Assembly (NCBI GenBank): GCA_963930655.1
Contig: OZ005621.1
Coordinates: forward strand, 6,187,001-6,251,000
Source of the DNA: Myrica gale
Lineage: Eukaryota > Streptophyta > Magnoliopsida > Fagales > Myricaceae
Direction of reading: 5' to 3'
Length of the DNA: 64,000 nt
Below the pieces are notes generated by a model that saw nothing but the letters and a program-made list of their open reading frames with translations, searched no databases and was not told where the DNA came from. A program made the position numbers and the translations under genes. Positions 1-11,973 of the stretch are shown in pieces. Within the stretch, counting starts at the first letter, position 1, and every line of letters starts with the position of its first letter.

Positions 1-554
1 AATGATCTATTGACAAATCTTAAATACGAAAATTTGATAAATAATTTTGTATCTCAAAAAAGAAGAATAATTTTTAACTAAAATTTATTAATATTTTATA
101 TTTTAATATGATAATTTATAATTTATTATAAAATACCTCTTCTTTAAAATTTTTGTTCAATACTCATTTATCTTAGAGACGGCACTGCATAGCTGATGCA
201 TGAAATGGTCAGGACCACTTAGACCAATCTCATTCAAAGTCAATCTGACAATCCATTTATCTTTTTTTTGAGATCCTTGATGTGGAATACGTGCCCTGAA
301 ATCCAAAAGAAAAAGGTTTGAATAAAAGGTTCCATTTTGGCTTTCAATATTTTTTATTTTTTTTATTTTTCTAAATTTTCAATATGCCTGTTAACTTGCA
401 GTGCAATGATTGATCATTGCTACGAATAATAAAATCAAGATGATTTACTTTATTTTAGAAGTTGTGGGAGATTCTGTCTTTTCTTTACTTTGTCCTGTTT
501 TAGCAAGTTGGGTTGCTGACGAAATCCAAAGGAAAACATGTGTTAAGCAAGAAT
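1..554. other. AT-rich intergenic DNA
   Basis: No coding frame with recognisable similarity and no RNA gene is visible on either strand. The sequence is AT-rich with homopolymer runs. It ends where the 53-bp direct repeat and retroposon begin. Confidence 0.5.
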
Positions 555-825
555 AAGAGTCCTACAACATAACTAAAGCTCAAAACCTCTCTAAACCCTT
601 TCTAAAATTTAGAGGCTGTTTGGTTTGAGTGTATTTTAAAAAAATTTGTGTTTTGAGAATTTTTAGGTGAAGTTAACTTTATTGGTATGCGTGTTGTAGT
701 TATATTTATGTGGTGTGAAAAATGATGTTTAGTTGTAGAATCCTGAAGATTCTTTGTAAACGAACAGGTTCCAAGAGTCCTACAACATAACTAAAGCTCA
801 AAACCTCTCTAAACCCTTTCTAAAA
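555..825. repeat. 53-bp direct duplication flanking a MITE-like insert
   Basis: The segments 555-607 and 773-825 are essentially identical. Each holds the retroposon target sequence (GTCCTACAACAT) plus the first bases of the retroposon. The 165 bp between them start near 612 with GGCTGTTTGGTTT and end with an imperfect inverted copy (AAACGAACAGG), so a small Tourist-like MITE probably lies there. Direct flanks of 53 bp are far too long for a normal target-site duplication. A gap-repair or template-switch event is one explanation. Confidence 0.5.
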
Positions 826-1710
826 ACCTAAACTCTCGCTGCTTCCCCAAACCAGTACCGCGCTAAAGAAGCTCCCACCCCTCCCCTTTTCTTTTATTCC
901 TCCTCCTTTTTCTCTCTCCCCGCTCCTCCTCGTTGGGTTGTTGTTTAGCTGTTTGTTTTGGTTGGTGTTTTGACTTTTTTTTTTTGCAGGTGGGTTCCGC
1001 GAACTACAGGTGTTTTCTACCAAGTTTTGTCGAGCAGGCGCCTCATATCTGCTCTCAGATGACCTAGATCTATGCAGCGCAACTTCTCCGGCTAGACAAC
1101 GATGACGCGTGAAGCTTCACACACCCCATGCATTGCGCATGAATCTGACGCGCCGAAGATCTTGGCCGCATGTGAGGGCCCCTCCGTCGCTCAAAACCTG
1201 CTCTTCTTTCTAGGAATGACCTCTGTGGCTCCTGCCCTCTCATCTAGGTCGTGGAACTCCTTTGACCGCCACAATGCGTCGCCTCCACCACCACTATCTC
1301 CAGCCAAGTTCTGGCTAGCGTTGACTATATTATGTTTTTTCCCGTTTTGGACTTGCCTCTTTGTTTAAGGCTTGTTTCGAGTTTTTGGTGTGTTTCTCTG
1401 TTACTTGTTTAATTTATGTGGTTTTGTATTATAATTACAATTGGTTTTGCATGTTAAGTGCTCTAAGGGAGCAAGAGCGTCGTCTCTCCTTCAGCGGCAG
1501 TTGTCACTACATTGTGCGTTGGTCGTTTTCTTTTAATGGGCTTTCGGACTCATTTTTCATGGGTCTTCACGTATTCTAAAGACCCTTAGCTCTTCTCGCT
1601 TTGGGTTTCGTACTGGCTACAATTGAGTATCTGAGTATTTCTTTTTGTATTTCTAGCTGTAATTTTCTTTATTTTTTTAATATATAAAATTAGTCTTTGC
1701 CAAAAAAAAG
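789..1710 (+). mobile_element. short poly(A) retroposon (truncated LINE or SINE-like)
   Basis: The element ends in a poly(A) tract (1702-1709) after an AT-rich tail. It is flanked by near-identical 12-bp direct repeats, GTCCTACAACAT (777-788) and GTCGTACAACAT (1711-1722). A poly(A) tail with a variable-length target duplication is the signature of target-primed reverse transcription. The open frames inside show no reverse transcriptase or endonuclease motif, so it is non-autonomous or heavily truncated. A processed pseudogene of an unrecognised gene is the main alternative. Confidence 0.5.
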
Positions 1711-1722
1711 GTCGTACAACAT

Positions 1723-2690
1723 GTCACGACACACTTGAAAAAAAGGACGTGGATTTGGAGGCAAAAAGATCAAAGGTTGGATACTGAAGATAAGGTGACC
1801 ATTGACAGCCAAATATTTGGAATGCCCTTATTCCCCTTATTTGTATGCAGGCCACGAGTCATTTTCCATATCTTCCTGGCCCATATTTTGGCTCATATAC
1901 GACCAAATGGACAAAATTCTATAACGGCTATCTTGACCTTAGCCGCACGAATCGCCTTTCCAGCCTTTTTCGCGTTACCTTTTAGAATGGTCGGCATTCG
2001 GCAAGAAGGAACCCTTCCCAATGAATGAATGCAAACATGAAGAGTCGTTGAGGCAGCCAAACATGGGAGATTTTACAACTAACTATGTTTGGATATGAAA
2101 CATCTTCTAACTTTTTAAAAAAATTTCAAAACCTCAAATTTTGTTACAACCAAATATCAAAATATCTCAATTTTTTTATACAAATTCTAATACTTTTTTT
2201 CTCACACCAATTCACTATTTTTTTATTAAAAAAATTAAATTAAATATTGTCTCTTCTTATTTTTTAACAAACTCCGATAAAAATCATTATACAATAAAAC
2301 ATTCTTAACCTTTTTAACAAACTCCCATAAAAAAATGTCAAACCAAAAAAAATTTATGTTGCAAATTCAAAATTCTTAAAATGTTTGTTCGTCAAACATC
2401 ACATATTAGACTTTCGGTCACACATTAGTCTAGGTGTATTTTGGTTTAATCGAGGTTCATGAAATAAAATGATTTTTTTTTTTATAAAAAGAGAAGGAAA
2501 TTACAACCAAAGCTTGAAACAGAGCATCCATCTCATAAGGGAAACCATTTTATTAGAAGCTAATGGAGATACACAACACACTCGAGGCCCTTCCAAATAT
2601 GCCATTTTTCGAACAATAAGATCCTTTTCTGTTTCCTTTTTTCTAATACGATTTAATCTATAACACCATCACATTTCTTCTTCAATTCCC
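1723..2690. other. AT-rich intergenic DNA and endosulfine 3' flank
   Basis: No gene recognised. A 97-codon open frame at 1735-2028 has no motif and is probably chance. From about 2085 to 2400 the DNA is unusually rich in A/T runs and resembles MITE sequence, but no clean ends were found. The right part should hold the 3' UTR of the minus-strand gene that follows. Confidence 0.45.
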
Positions 2691-2698
2691 GAACAAAT

Positions 2699-4940
2699 CT
2701 ACTCTGCCTGCAACATCCAAAACCAGAAGTAAATAAAATCACACTGCATAGCCTACAAAAAGGCCAAAGAATGTATAAGCAGAGAGCACTCGGGGACACT
2801 CACCAGGCTATCCGGACCAGATGTACAAGCAGGTCTCCTAGGAGGTAGTTGTTGGTGGGGTGTTCTCTGTAGCTTTGGTCGCAAGTTCTCCACAGCCGCT
2901 GCTGATTTTTTATTTTCTCCAGCACCTTGCTGTACACAGCATTTACTTTACATCTTAATACAAGAAAATATATCAATATTTTGCAGTGAGAAAATATGGC
3001 AATACTTTACCTTGCACAATGCCCAGTCTGCTGAATCAAAAAATGCTCGTTCATGACCCTACAACCGTACCAGAAAAAGATTATAAGTTCATTCGCTTAG
3101 AAGAATTAAATAGATAGAATTTGATCCATAAAAAGGTAGAGAATCATGTCATATTACATTCGAAATCAATGGCTTTTTCTTTGGAACGAGCCCTCCGTAC
3201 TTCTTCCCTGTGGGTGTTGTTGCCTGTGGAAATACACCACCCAAAAAGAACACAGATTATCAGAAAACTGAAAACCATTTACAGAGATTGATTTTGGTTA
3301 ACCATGGCTGATATTGTCTGTAGGATAAAACTTATTTATTTATTTCCTTATAGTTCCAAAAGGGTACACAACAAGGTTGTTAATTGAAGTAAAAAAAAAT
3401 GTTGTGGAAAACCATTCCAATTTCGGACCAACCCATTTAAACTCAACAACTATACGTATGTATGTTTGTTTGGTTTGAGAGAAATAGAAGGAAAATTAGT
3501 CAAGTCTGAACTTGGAATGATTCAACAAGCAGCCGAAGAAAATATCCATGTACAACATTTAGACAAGCATCGTGGATATTCCCCTGTTCCCCCGCTTCCC
3601 CCAAGTTGCCTAAAAAAAAAAGAAGTATGAAATACATATACTTTGAATTCTTCCACTAAAAAAGACAAGAGAGCTGATTGACTTGACTAGATTTTGGAGA
3701 AACCAAACCTAACCTAGCAGTCCAAGCAATTAGGTATCTAAGAACTGATCAATCCTACATTTTCCAGCTAACGTCCATTGGATCTAGGTCATATATAAAC
3801 TCTAGCTAGATTCAGAAAAAGTCAGCTAAAACAGGTCTAATTCCTTACCTAAAAAAATCAAAAGAATTGGTCCTCCACGTGAAACTTTTTATTTTTCCTA
3901 CTTTTGAAGGATTCAAATGGGAGGAATAACAAATCTGGGAATTGGGTCGACCTTTTCTAAATCAAAATATTACAAGTTGGGAGTTTGGTCATTAATTAAT
4001 CCCTTAATTAGTAATAATCAGACCTAATTAGAAGCAAATTAAGGTGAATCAGTGTGCCAGGACAAATCATGTAGGTTTTAGAGAACCTTCTTATTAAGCG
4101 TGTCGTTTTGGATGATAAAAACAAAGTCTACGTGAATAACGTGACAGGCTAACAACCAATTAGGTTGTATACTTTTAATGTTAACCGGTGGCTAGTCTAT
4201 GTACATTCTGCCGACATATCAAAGATAATATCCATGTAACACCTCGTATAATATCACCAAATTAAACATACACTCCTTCGTGTCCTATTACAAACCGTTG
4301 GATGTAGGACCCATTTGGCTCCCACAAAAATATAAAGCAAACTTTATAGGCCAAGAACGCCAAAAGAAAAAAAAAATCATTGCTGTTTCGATTGGAATCG
4401 GGTCCATAATTAACAAGAGAGAAATTAATTAAGGTAACATAACTTACTTTTGGGATAAAACGACACAAAAAGAAAAAGAATAACGTTAAGGAAAATAAAT
4501 GGAAAGTAGAAATTACGCCATCAATATTTTTTAGGAAATTATACCAAGAGTGAACGTCTATGGCGGACAATCCACACAAGTTGTGAAAATACCAATCCCT
4601 CCCATCACTCACATTCTTGTCGGAGAGGTCGGGAGCCCTCCAGTTAAAAGGGCGTTGAGATTGATGTGCGGTTGGTTGCGGCCTGAGTTGCTCAACACCA
4701 GGCCGGGGATTCTATGGCTTCCGATTAATTACTTTCGAATATCTTTCATTCTTCCCTAGTTTTTGTTTATTGATAGAGAACACATGTATGGATATTTATA
4801 TGTTGTGCAGAAATGTTTGCGTTTCAGAGAACAGATTACCAGAGGGGGAAAAATGTCTGTGGGAAGACGATGAACAGTGTGCGTACCTCATTGTCCTGGG
4901 CAGCATAACAGTCTTCATGACCTCTGTTGCAATCCGCCAT
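2699..4940 (-). CDS. endosulfine / ARPP19-like phosphoprotein (ENSA family), 100 aa
   Basis: Small phosphoprotein of the endosulfine family. In animals and yeast, Greatwall/Rim15 phosphorylation at FDSGDY turns it into an inhibitor of PP2A-B55; plant relatives carry FDSADW instead. Five coding exons on the minus strand fit GT-AG rules: 4887-4940, 3158-3223, 3011-3058, 2804-2929 and 2699-2707. Together they give 303 nt, 100 aa plus stop. The core reads KKYGGLVPKKKPLIS (residues about 25-39) and HERAFFDSADW (42-52), with Ser49 as the likely phosphosite, then a basic Pro/Gln-rich tail. The ATG at 4938-4940 opens the MADCNRGHEDC N-terminus. Retention of the last intron would add 17 residues and stop at 2753-2755. 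A 5'-UTR intron (4952-5202) is likely. The family call is firm; which kinase acts on it is unknown. Confidence 0.85.
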
Positions 4941-4950
4941 ATCAGCTCCT

Positions 4951-5520
4951 CCTGTGGAAACAACTCACCAGCATTAGAGAATATGGGAAGAACCAGAATT
5001 TGATCTTAAGCTTATGCAGAATAATGGAACAAGAAAACCTTTATGTCAGAGACGGTGTGTGGTGGTGGTGATGAGAGAAAGGTTCCTAAGGACACTGAAC
5101 TGACTAATGGGTGGAAGGCAAACCTAATTATAAAGGCAGTCACAGGCAGAAACAAAAGGAAAAGCGAGAGAGAGAGAGAGAGAGAGAGGATATTGGTATT
5201 ACCTTGCAGAAGGAGAAAAGGAGGAGATGCAAGAGGAAGAGACACGAAAGTGTGAAAAAAGGGAGCCAATGAGGAGAGAGAGAGAGAGAGAGATGAGAGA
5301 ATTGGTAGCTAAGATAAGAATATCTGAAATATGTAGAAGATCAAATTTGTGCTGTGGGAGGGCTAAGGTAACAAATTGAAGGAAATTTGGAGGAAAAAAA
5401 ATATGCTTAATTAGAATCCCCACAAGATGGGGGGGGGGGGGGGGGGTGGGTGAGAGTGAGGTTCAGGGGTGGTGGAGTACTTATGGCGTAGGAGACTTGA
5501 GAACTATATATTTATAAATC
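4951..5520 (-). promoter_or_regulatory. endosulfine promoter and 5' UTR with leader intron
   Basis: A TATA element (TTTATAAATATATAG on the minus strand) lies at 5505-5519. The probable 5' UTR exon runs down to a GCAAG|GTAATA donor at 5203 and joins an acceptor CCACAG just upstream of 4951. The leader holds two GA/CT microsatellites (5166-5188 and 5275-5291) and an 18-base G run (5429-5446). CT-rich leaders are common in plant promoters. TATA and splice calls are by eye. Confidence 0.5.
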
Positions 5521-6145
5521 AAAACAAAAATTAAAAATTAAAAAAAAGTGAAATTAATGGGAGGAGTAAAAATTAGAGGAGTTATGGTTCATAATTCATA
5601 TAGCTTTGCCTTTATGCCCGTCACGATGTCGCTATCACTTGGCAACTCAAAAAAGCGGACGATACATTCAGTCACGTGTAAGTCACCCTCTCGTGCCGAC
5701 AGTTCTTCCACGGCATTTTCGTTGGAGTGTGAAAATAAAGATGGAATTTCATGCTCCTACAGGCTACACATTGCAAGCATCCATGCGAGAACAGAACAAA
5801 AGAAATTCCAAGCTTCAAATACTTTTTATTTACATTCTTCATGGAAACAATGGACTTCGAATCTATAGAAATCCTAAATACTGAATCTGTTTTTACAATT
5901 TTTCAATCATACATGTGTTCACAAACGGAACGGATTGAGACCCTTAAGTATTCTAAATATTGCACTCAAAAATCATGAAAATTCAAAGAACTATTTTGTT
6001 CTTTGTTCTTCTGTTCTTATCTTTCAGTTGTGTCCACTTTTGGAGGCTCTGTTTTTTTCTTCTCAGAGTGGCTTATTTGGATAAGATTTTCTAGGAGCAA
6101 ATATTATTATCTAGCTTGACTTAACCTTCATCCTTTCGATGATTG
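5521..6145. other. intergenic DNA between two minus-strand genes
   Basis: No gene is visible. The interval separates the endosulfine promoter from the 3' end of the beta-xylosidase gene, whose 3' UTR should occupy the right part. The short overlapping open frames here have no recognisable motif. Confidence 0.45.
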
Positions 6146-9100
6146 TTAAGAGTTTTCTTCTGGATTTGCGTCCACTGTTATCAAGTGCTCAACATCTCCG
6201 ATTTGAAGCTTATGTTCACCCATTGGAATTCTCCGAATTCCAAACATGTCAACGACGGTGAGGTGCTTGCAGACGTGAATATCAACCTTGATCCGTTGTA
6301 CAGACTACAGACCCTGCTGCTACATGAAATTTCTCGAAGGCTACTAATTGCTTGTGGGTGGACCAATTCCCAGAAGGTGGGGTCGAGAGTACAAGAAGCG
6401 AATGAGTCCCATCCATATTTCCCCTGTTTTCTACATCAAGATGGACACTCAGAGTCAGTGATAGAGTACTGCATTTAGTGTGCTGGACCTTGATACCATG
6501 GCTGAAGTCGGTGGAGTTTGTTGAGGAACGTAGGCTGGCAAGTGGTACTGAAACCTTTTTCGGAGCGTGGGCTAGTTTGAGGCTGAATTTAGTGTAGCTC
6601 AAGCCGTAACCAAAAGGGAACACTACGGGTCCCTTATAGAATCGGTAGGTACGACCAGGATAGCCTCTTAGTGGATCTGCCCGCATGCCCATATTTGTCA
6701 TGGGTACCTTAGCTAGGTAGTCCTGTGGGTACCATGTCATAGGTAGTCTTCCTCCTAGAGAAACGAAACACAATGAGAGCATTAGGAGTTGTTCTGTAAA
6801 CTAGGCCGAGTCGGGTCGAACAGAGTTGTATAATAAATAGGTACCTGGATTGGTTGCACCGAACAAGACATCAGCAATGGCAGCTCCTCCAGCCTGACCA
6901 GGATAGCCAGCCCACAGGATGGCACTGATACGCGGATCTTTCTTGGCGAACGACACGTCGATTGGCCCGCCGCTCAACAACACCAGCACAGTAGGGCCTT
7001 TGGAGGCCCTGGCCACCCTTGAAACAAGCTCTTGTTGGTATCCTGGTAAGAGTAGCCCAGCCCTGTCTCTGAACTCTGCCTCAATCGATTGGTCTAGTCC
7101 CATTACCAAAACGGTCGCATCAGCTTGCCGGGCTGCAGCCTCTGCAGCTCCAAATTGTCCGTTCTCTGTGCAGGCAACACCGGAGCACCCTGCTTGGTGA
7201 ATGGTCCTAACATATCTCCCTATGCCTTCAAGTGGGGTTGTGTAACCGCATGCTACACCTGCATCAGAAAATGAATGCTTGAAGGTCCAAACTTGTATCA
7301 AATTAAAGTTCAAACTAGTGAGAACGAGCGACTAAAGTCCCACATGGAACGTGGATACATGACTTACCAGCATAGTTTCCTATCATTGTAACTGTAACAT
7401 CAGAATTTGGCCCAATGACTGCTACAGTCCGGTAACTCCTGGTGGATAATGGCAAAGACGACCCAAGATTTTTAAGCAGAACAATTCCTTGTCTAGCGGC
7501 CTCAAGGGCTAGCTGTTGGTGCTCTGGGGTGCATACGTCTTTAGGGCCCAAGTTGCCAAATGGGTGGGCAGATGGCTCGCCGTCAAACATGCCCAGCCTC
7601 ATCTGTACCGTAATTGTGTTCACTAAAGCATTGTTCACATCGACCTCACTCAGCAGGCCTGTGCTCACAGCCCGCTCTGTGTGCACTGCCAAGAAGGGTC
7701 CACAGTCCAAATCCAAGCCTGTAACACTACATGAAGCCCTTTTAATTATCCATTAAGGATGTAATTAGCCCGGATCAGGGTCTTCTAAAAAAATCATTTG
7801 CAATTCAATTCTTAAGACTACATAACCATGAACCATCATTCGTAGTCCAATAGCTCAATTTTTACTGCTGACCTGCTTTGATTGTGTCTGCAGCTGCTTC
7901 TTCTGGCAAGGGCGTGTAATGTTGATTGTCATATAGAACTCCCACCGAGTCACAGTCCGAGACAATGTACCTGTTTGGACCCACAGAAAAGAAACGAATG
8001 GCTTAGAACTGATTGCAAAGCCACTTGATAGAAAAAAAAAACTAAATCAGAAGCCATTCAGTAATCAGTCCGTGACCCCCACAAGTTGAGGATTATAGGG
8101 GTAAGGATTCCCTCCGAAGGTCTCTTAAAAGATGGACTGCGTTTCATCTAAAAAATCTAACGGTTTTAATTAACCTACATCATTTAATGATTTTAGACTA
8201 ATCTGAGTATACTTATGCAAACTATATTATTCATTAAATAAGTGTATTAATTAAGATCTCAGATTTTTTAGATGAAACACAGTTTATCCCTTAGTACACC
8301 TTCTGAAATTCTTCCTTTAAGGAATCCGTTTCCAAGATTATGATTGACATTCGACTACACTTCTATCAACTGCAATTGACCCTACGTATAAAATCTGGAA
8401 GGACTCACGACTCACCCGTTTAGGTGCCACTCTCCTCGGATGGTTTTTTTAAGTAGATCAGGATCGGCACAAGTAGGCTTTCCATTGACCTGATTGTATG
8501 AGCACATTACGCTGGCAACTTTCCCTTCCACCACACAGGCCTTGAACGGCACGTCGTAGGTGTCCTCCAAATCCTGCCTGCTTACCTACACAGTGAACAT
8601 ATAAAACATATTTTTCTTAAATAATTAGAGCCCATTACATTAAATCCCCAGTAGAACAGATTAGGAAAAAAAATCTACATTAGACCCTGTTTTAGAATTG
8701 ACAGATTTCAAAGCCGGCTGTGCTTTTAATTATTCACCTGTATAGTACTAGAAATGTTCTTTATTTAGCTTTGACGCCACCTTTCCCAAATCCCAGTTAA
8801 CTTATACGACGCCTTTTGGACAGCTAAAGAAAACGACCTGCTTGCAACTTATCTGTTGTTGGGATGGTGTCCTAGTTCCGGGTTTCCATGTGAGTACTAA
8901 AAGTTGTATGAATAATGGCATAATTAATGCTATACGTTCCATTTAGAAAAAAAAATAATGCTATACGTTCCGTGCAAGCAAAGCGCGGTAGGTCTAGATC
9001 ATATCAGTTGCTACCACGTACAGTAATGGATCAGATGGCTCATATTTCGTCCCTTTTGCTAAAAGTGTACTAATTTCGAATGCGAGGTAAGTTCCCAAAA

Positions 9101-11973
9101 GATTTCACAGATTCTTTACTACAAGCTGCCACAGGAAAGAAGAGCTAGCAAACAACTGTAGACTAACTAGCAAATCTGCAAGTGAGTTAAAAGTCCCAAC
9201 AGCAATAGTTCTACTTCTGAACAAGCACTGTGTTGGGCCACACGTTTAGTTTGAGAAGTGTATATGACTATATGAGAGAGCTTGAAAGTTTGCTTACCCT
9301 GGCGTTGAAATGGTAGCGATCGACCCCATTCCAGTTATCAAGATCGTAAGCTGTGTAATGTTTGCAACATGCAGCAACCTTAAGCCTGTTTTCTGCTGCG
9401 TTACCCTGCAATCCCTTGACATAGCTAGCAGCGTACTTGGCGGCCAAAACTGGGTCTTCGCCGGGAGTCTCTTGTCCCCGACCCCATCGAGGGTCACGGA
9501 ATATGTTCACGTTTGGGCTCCAATATGTCAAACCAGCCACTCCTCCATTGTACATTGCTCTAGCTTCATCAGACACCGCCTGCAATATGCAAATACCAAA
9601 CAAAACTTGCTGTTGAATATTAGTTAATTGATCGAGCCTAATTCTTTGAGGAACTACTAGCATGGTCAAGTCTAGAGCTAGCTGATCTAGGATACCATAC
9701 TCTCAATAACACTTGCAAGTCCTGATCAATCATGAACAACTACCACTAGATTTCCTCTTAGTCAAATCCTTATAACTAGTCAAGTCAGACCATCTAGATC
9801 ACTTCGTACATACTTACCTGTGCCTCTAAGGTGTGATGGATGCATCTGGGGTACTAAACGAACTTCGGAGAAAGTACAGCTTCCATCCACAAAATCCCAA
9901 CAGAGATGGGACCATTGAATTTGGCCTGGAACTTTTTCATCCGTAAGAGATTCCATGCAACTACTTGAATCTTTTTATGTAATATGCCCATCTCTAAGCC
10001 CACTATGGAGGCCCCGTATTGAACCATCACGTGGGACCCAAAATACTAAGGTCTTTGTCCAAACTTCAATAATTTTTGTGTCGTAAAATCGTTTTCGGCA
10101 ATTTGATATCTACCAGCTATAGCAGCTCCTCTGTTGTGCGATATGATTAATATCTTAACTTGACGAAGATGAATATTGTTAGAATCATGATGGAAAACAA
10201 CCACCGGCATCCCATCATACGTGTTCATAATGTCATCACAGACTCAGTATGAAAAACAACAAAAACGACACTGCACAACACATGAATATTGTCGTTGAAA
10301 TTTGTTGTTAGTGAATGGCATTTTTCAGTAAATCAGTACTCGAGTCATGATTGCTTTATTGAAAGCGGATTCGTGAGACTGATCATAAGTTCATAACATG
10401 CACGCAAAATGTTTAGGCAATGTGTCACAGGTAATTAAATGGTCACTAATTAATGTGGGACTCTAACACTCCCCCTCACGTGCAGGTCGAATGAACATGA
10501 TCCATGCACGTGGATAATAAATAAGGAATACAAACAAGTGGGTCAAGCCCAGAAATAGTTGGCTTTGATACCATGTTAGAAATAAAAAATTTAACTTTGA
10601 TAAGTGAGACATCCATTAGGGGAATATGTTTACATGGAGACCATTTATAAGCTAATAATCTCACTTGCCCACATTACCTTAGCGACTACATATTTCAACA
10701 TTGAGAATTGTTGAGAATGTGGGACATGACCACATTGCCTAAGCAAAATATTTAGGCAAGCGGATTCGTGAGACTGATCATAAGTTCATAACTTTGAGAC
10801 ACAGGTAAGGGGGGTTATTTATAACCTAAAAATCTCACATGCCCACATTGCCTAAGCAATGTGGGACTACACAATTCTCAACAATTCTCAATGTTGAAAT
10901 ATGTAGTGGCTAAGGTAATGTGGGCAAGTGAGATTATTAGCTTATAAATAGTCTCCATGTAAACATATTCCCCTAATGGATGTCTCACTTATCAAAGTTA
11001 AATTTTTTATTTCTAACATGGTATCAAAGCCAACTATTTCTGGGCTTGACTCACTTGCTGTATTCCTTATTTATTGTCCACGTGCATGGATCATGTTCAT
11101 TCGGCCTGCACGTGAGGGGGAGTGTTAGAGTCTCACATTAATTAGAGACCACTTAATCTTATGCTTCATATATCTGTTGAGCCACCTCTTTCCATTGCCA
11201 ATTGATTTTGGGATGAAACTTGACACTAAATACAAGGTGTCAAACCATAACGTAGAGTGGCTAAAAGAACACACATACTTTTTGTTTTCTTTCGCCATAG
11301 GAAAGGAAAACAGTTTTCTTTTGAAAGTACCCAATCTCTTTTAATTCCCTCGTTCCAATGAATGGAGGATGATCTTTCTGACTGGCTTGTATTTTTTTTT
11401 TCCTTCTAAATAATATATCGTCAAGAAAAAGGGCTCTAAAGTACGTATGTTTTTTAGGGCATATGGTATTCGGATCCTAGGATATATATTTAGGACGCAT
11501 GTTGGGAGAGGAAGAAGAAATGAGATAACAAAATGGAAAATCCTTACCTGTCCGATTTCCTCCCAAAGTGACTCGTTAAAGGAAGCAGCGGTGGTAATGA
11601 CTTGAGGAAAGCTAGTGGCCCCAGCGAAGGCCCCTCCGAATTTAACACCTGGGCCCACGTTGGACACCCCATGAAGCGCCTCGGACCACCACTCGTAGCC
11701 TTGGATGCCCAGCCTACGCACAGCCGCGGCATTGTTCACCAGCAGCCTAATCTTCTCCTGTAGAGTCAAGCGGCCGATCAAGTCCCTCACCCTCACATGA
11801 ATAGGCAGTGATGCCCTGCAGAACTTCAGGCTCCTCGTCAGCCCGTTCCCAGGGTTGCATGCGAACGGTGGACGACTAGCTTCTATGGCGCAAAACGGAG
11901 CAAATAAAAGGGTGGCGAGCAAGAGATAAAATGGAAAGGGCATGAAAGCGTGTCTAATCTTGCAGTAAGCCAT
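6146..11973 (-). CDS. BXL1: BXL1-type beta-D-xylosidase / alpha-L-arabinofuranosidase (GH3), frameshifted near the C-terminus
   Basis: Secreted cell-wall glycosidase that removes xylosyl and arabinosyl residues from wall polysaccharides. Seven exons: 11548-11973, 9298-9579, 8416-8585, 7873-7970, 7368-7718, 6845-7258, and the last from 6754. A hydrophobic signal peptide (about residues 9-32) precedes [14 protein letters not shown] and [16 protein letters not shown]. Further landmarks are [20 protein letters not shown], the nucleophile loop VSDCDS (Asp near residue 298), [16 protein letters not shown] and the C-terminal Fn3-like domain. The closest family member by memory is Arabidopsis BXL1. 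A 7-bp tandem duplication at 6299-6312 shifts the last exon, giving a stop at 6282-6284 and a 737-aa product. Beyond it the sequence stays clearly homologous ([23 protein letters not shown]) to a natural stop at 6146-6148; without the duplication the protein would be 780 aa. All other exons are intact. Either a recent lesion, an allele or a sequence error. Confidence 0.88.
6299..6312. repeat. 7-bp tandem duplication causing the BXL frameshift
   Basis: TACAGAC occurs twice in a row (6299-6305 and 6306-6312). One copy keeps the conserved GH3 C-terminus in frame; two copies shift the frame at about residue 730. The conserved sequence continues in the new frame on the far side. Confidence 0.85.
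8128..8297. mobile_element. MITE in BXL intron 3
   Basis: About 25-bp imperfect terminal inverted repeats (GTTTCATCTAAAAAATCT left, AGATTTTTTAGATGAAAC right) flank an AT-rich core. It has no coding capacity and lies wholly within an intron. Superfamily unclear, because no clean target duplication was found. Confidence 0.5.
10370..11140. mobile_element. two head-to-head TRIM-like LTR fossils in BXL intron 1
   Basis: Two arms of about 270 bp (10466-10735 and 10857-11130) are inverted copies around a spacer of roughly 120 bp. Each arm contains an LTR end, a primer-binding site like the initiator-Met tRNA complement (TGGTATCAAAGCC at 11019-11031, inverted at 10561-10573), about 90 bp of interior and a purine tract (GAGGGGGAG) followed by TGTTAGAG, the usual start of an LTR. 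There is no gag or pol, which fits a terminal-repeat retrotransposon in miniature. Both copies look incomplete. The arms remain very similar, so the arrangement is not very old. The intron can form a long hairpin. Confidence 0.6.

Noticed and set aside
1735-2028. 97-codon plus-strand frame with hydrophobic segments
   Set aside because: No homology recognised, and no promoter or splice context. It is probably chance.
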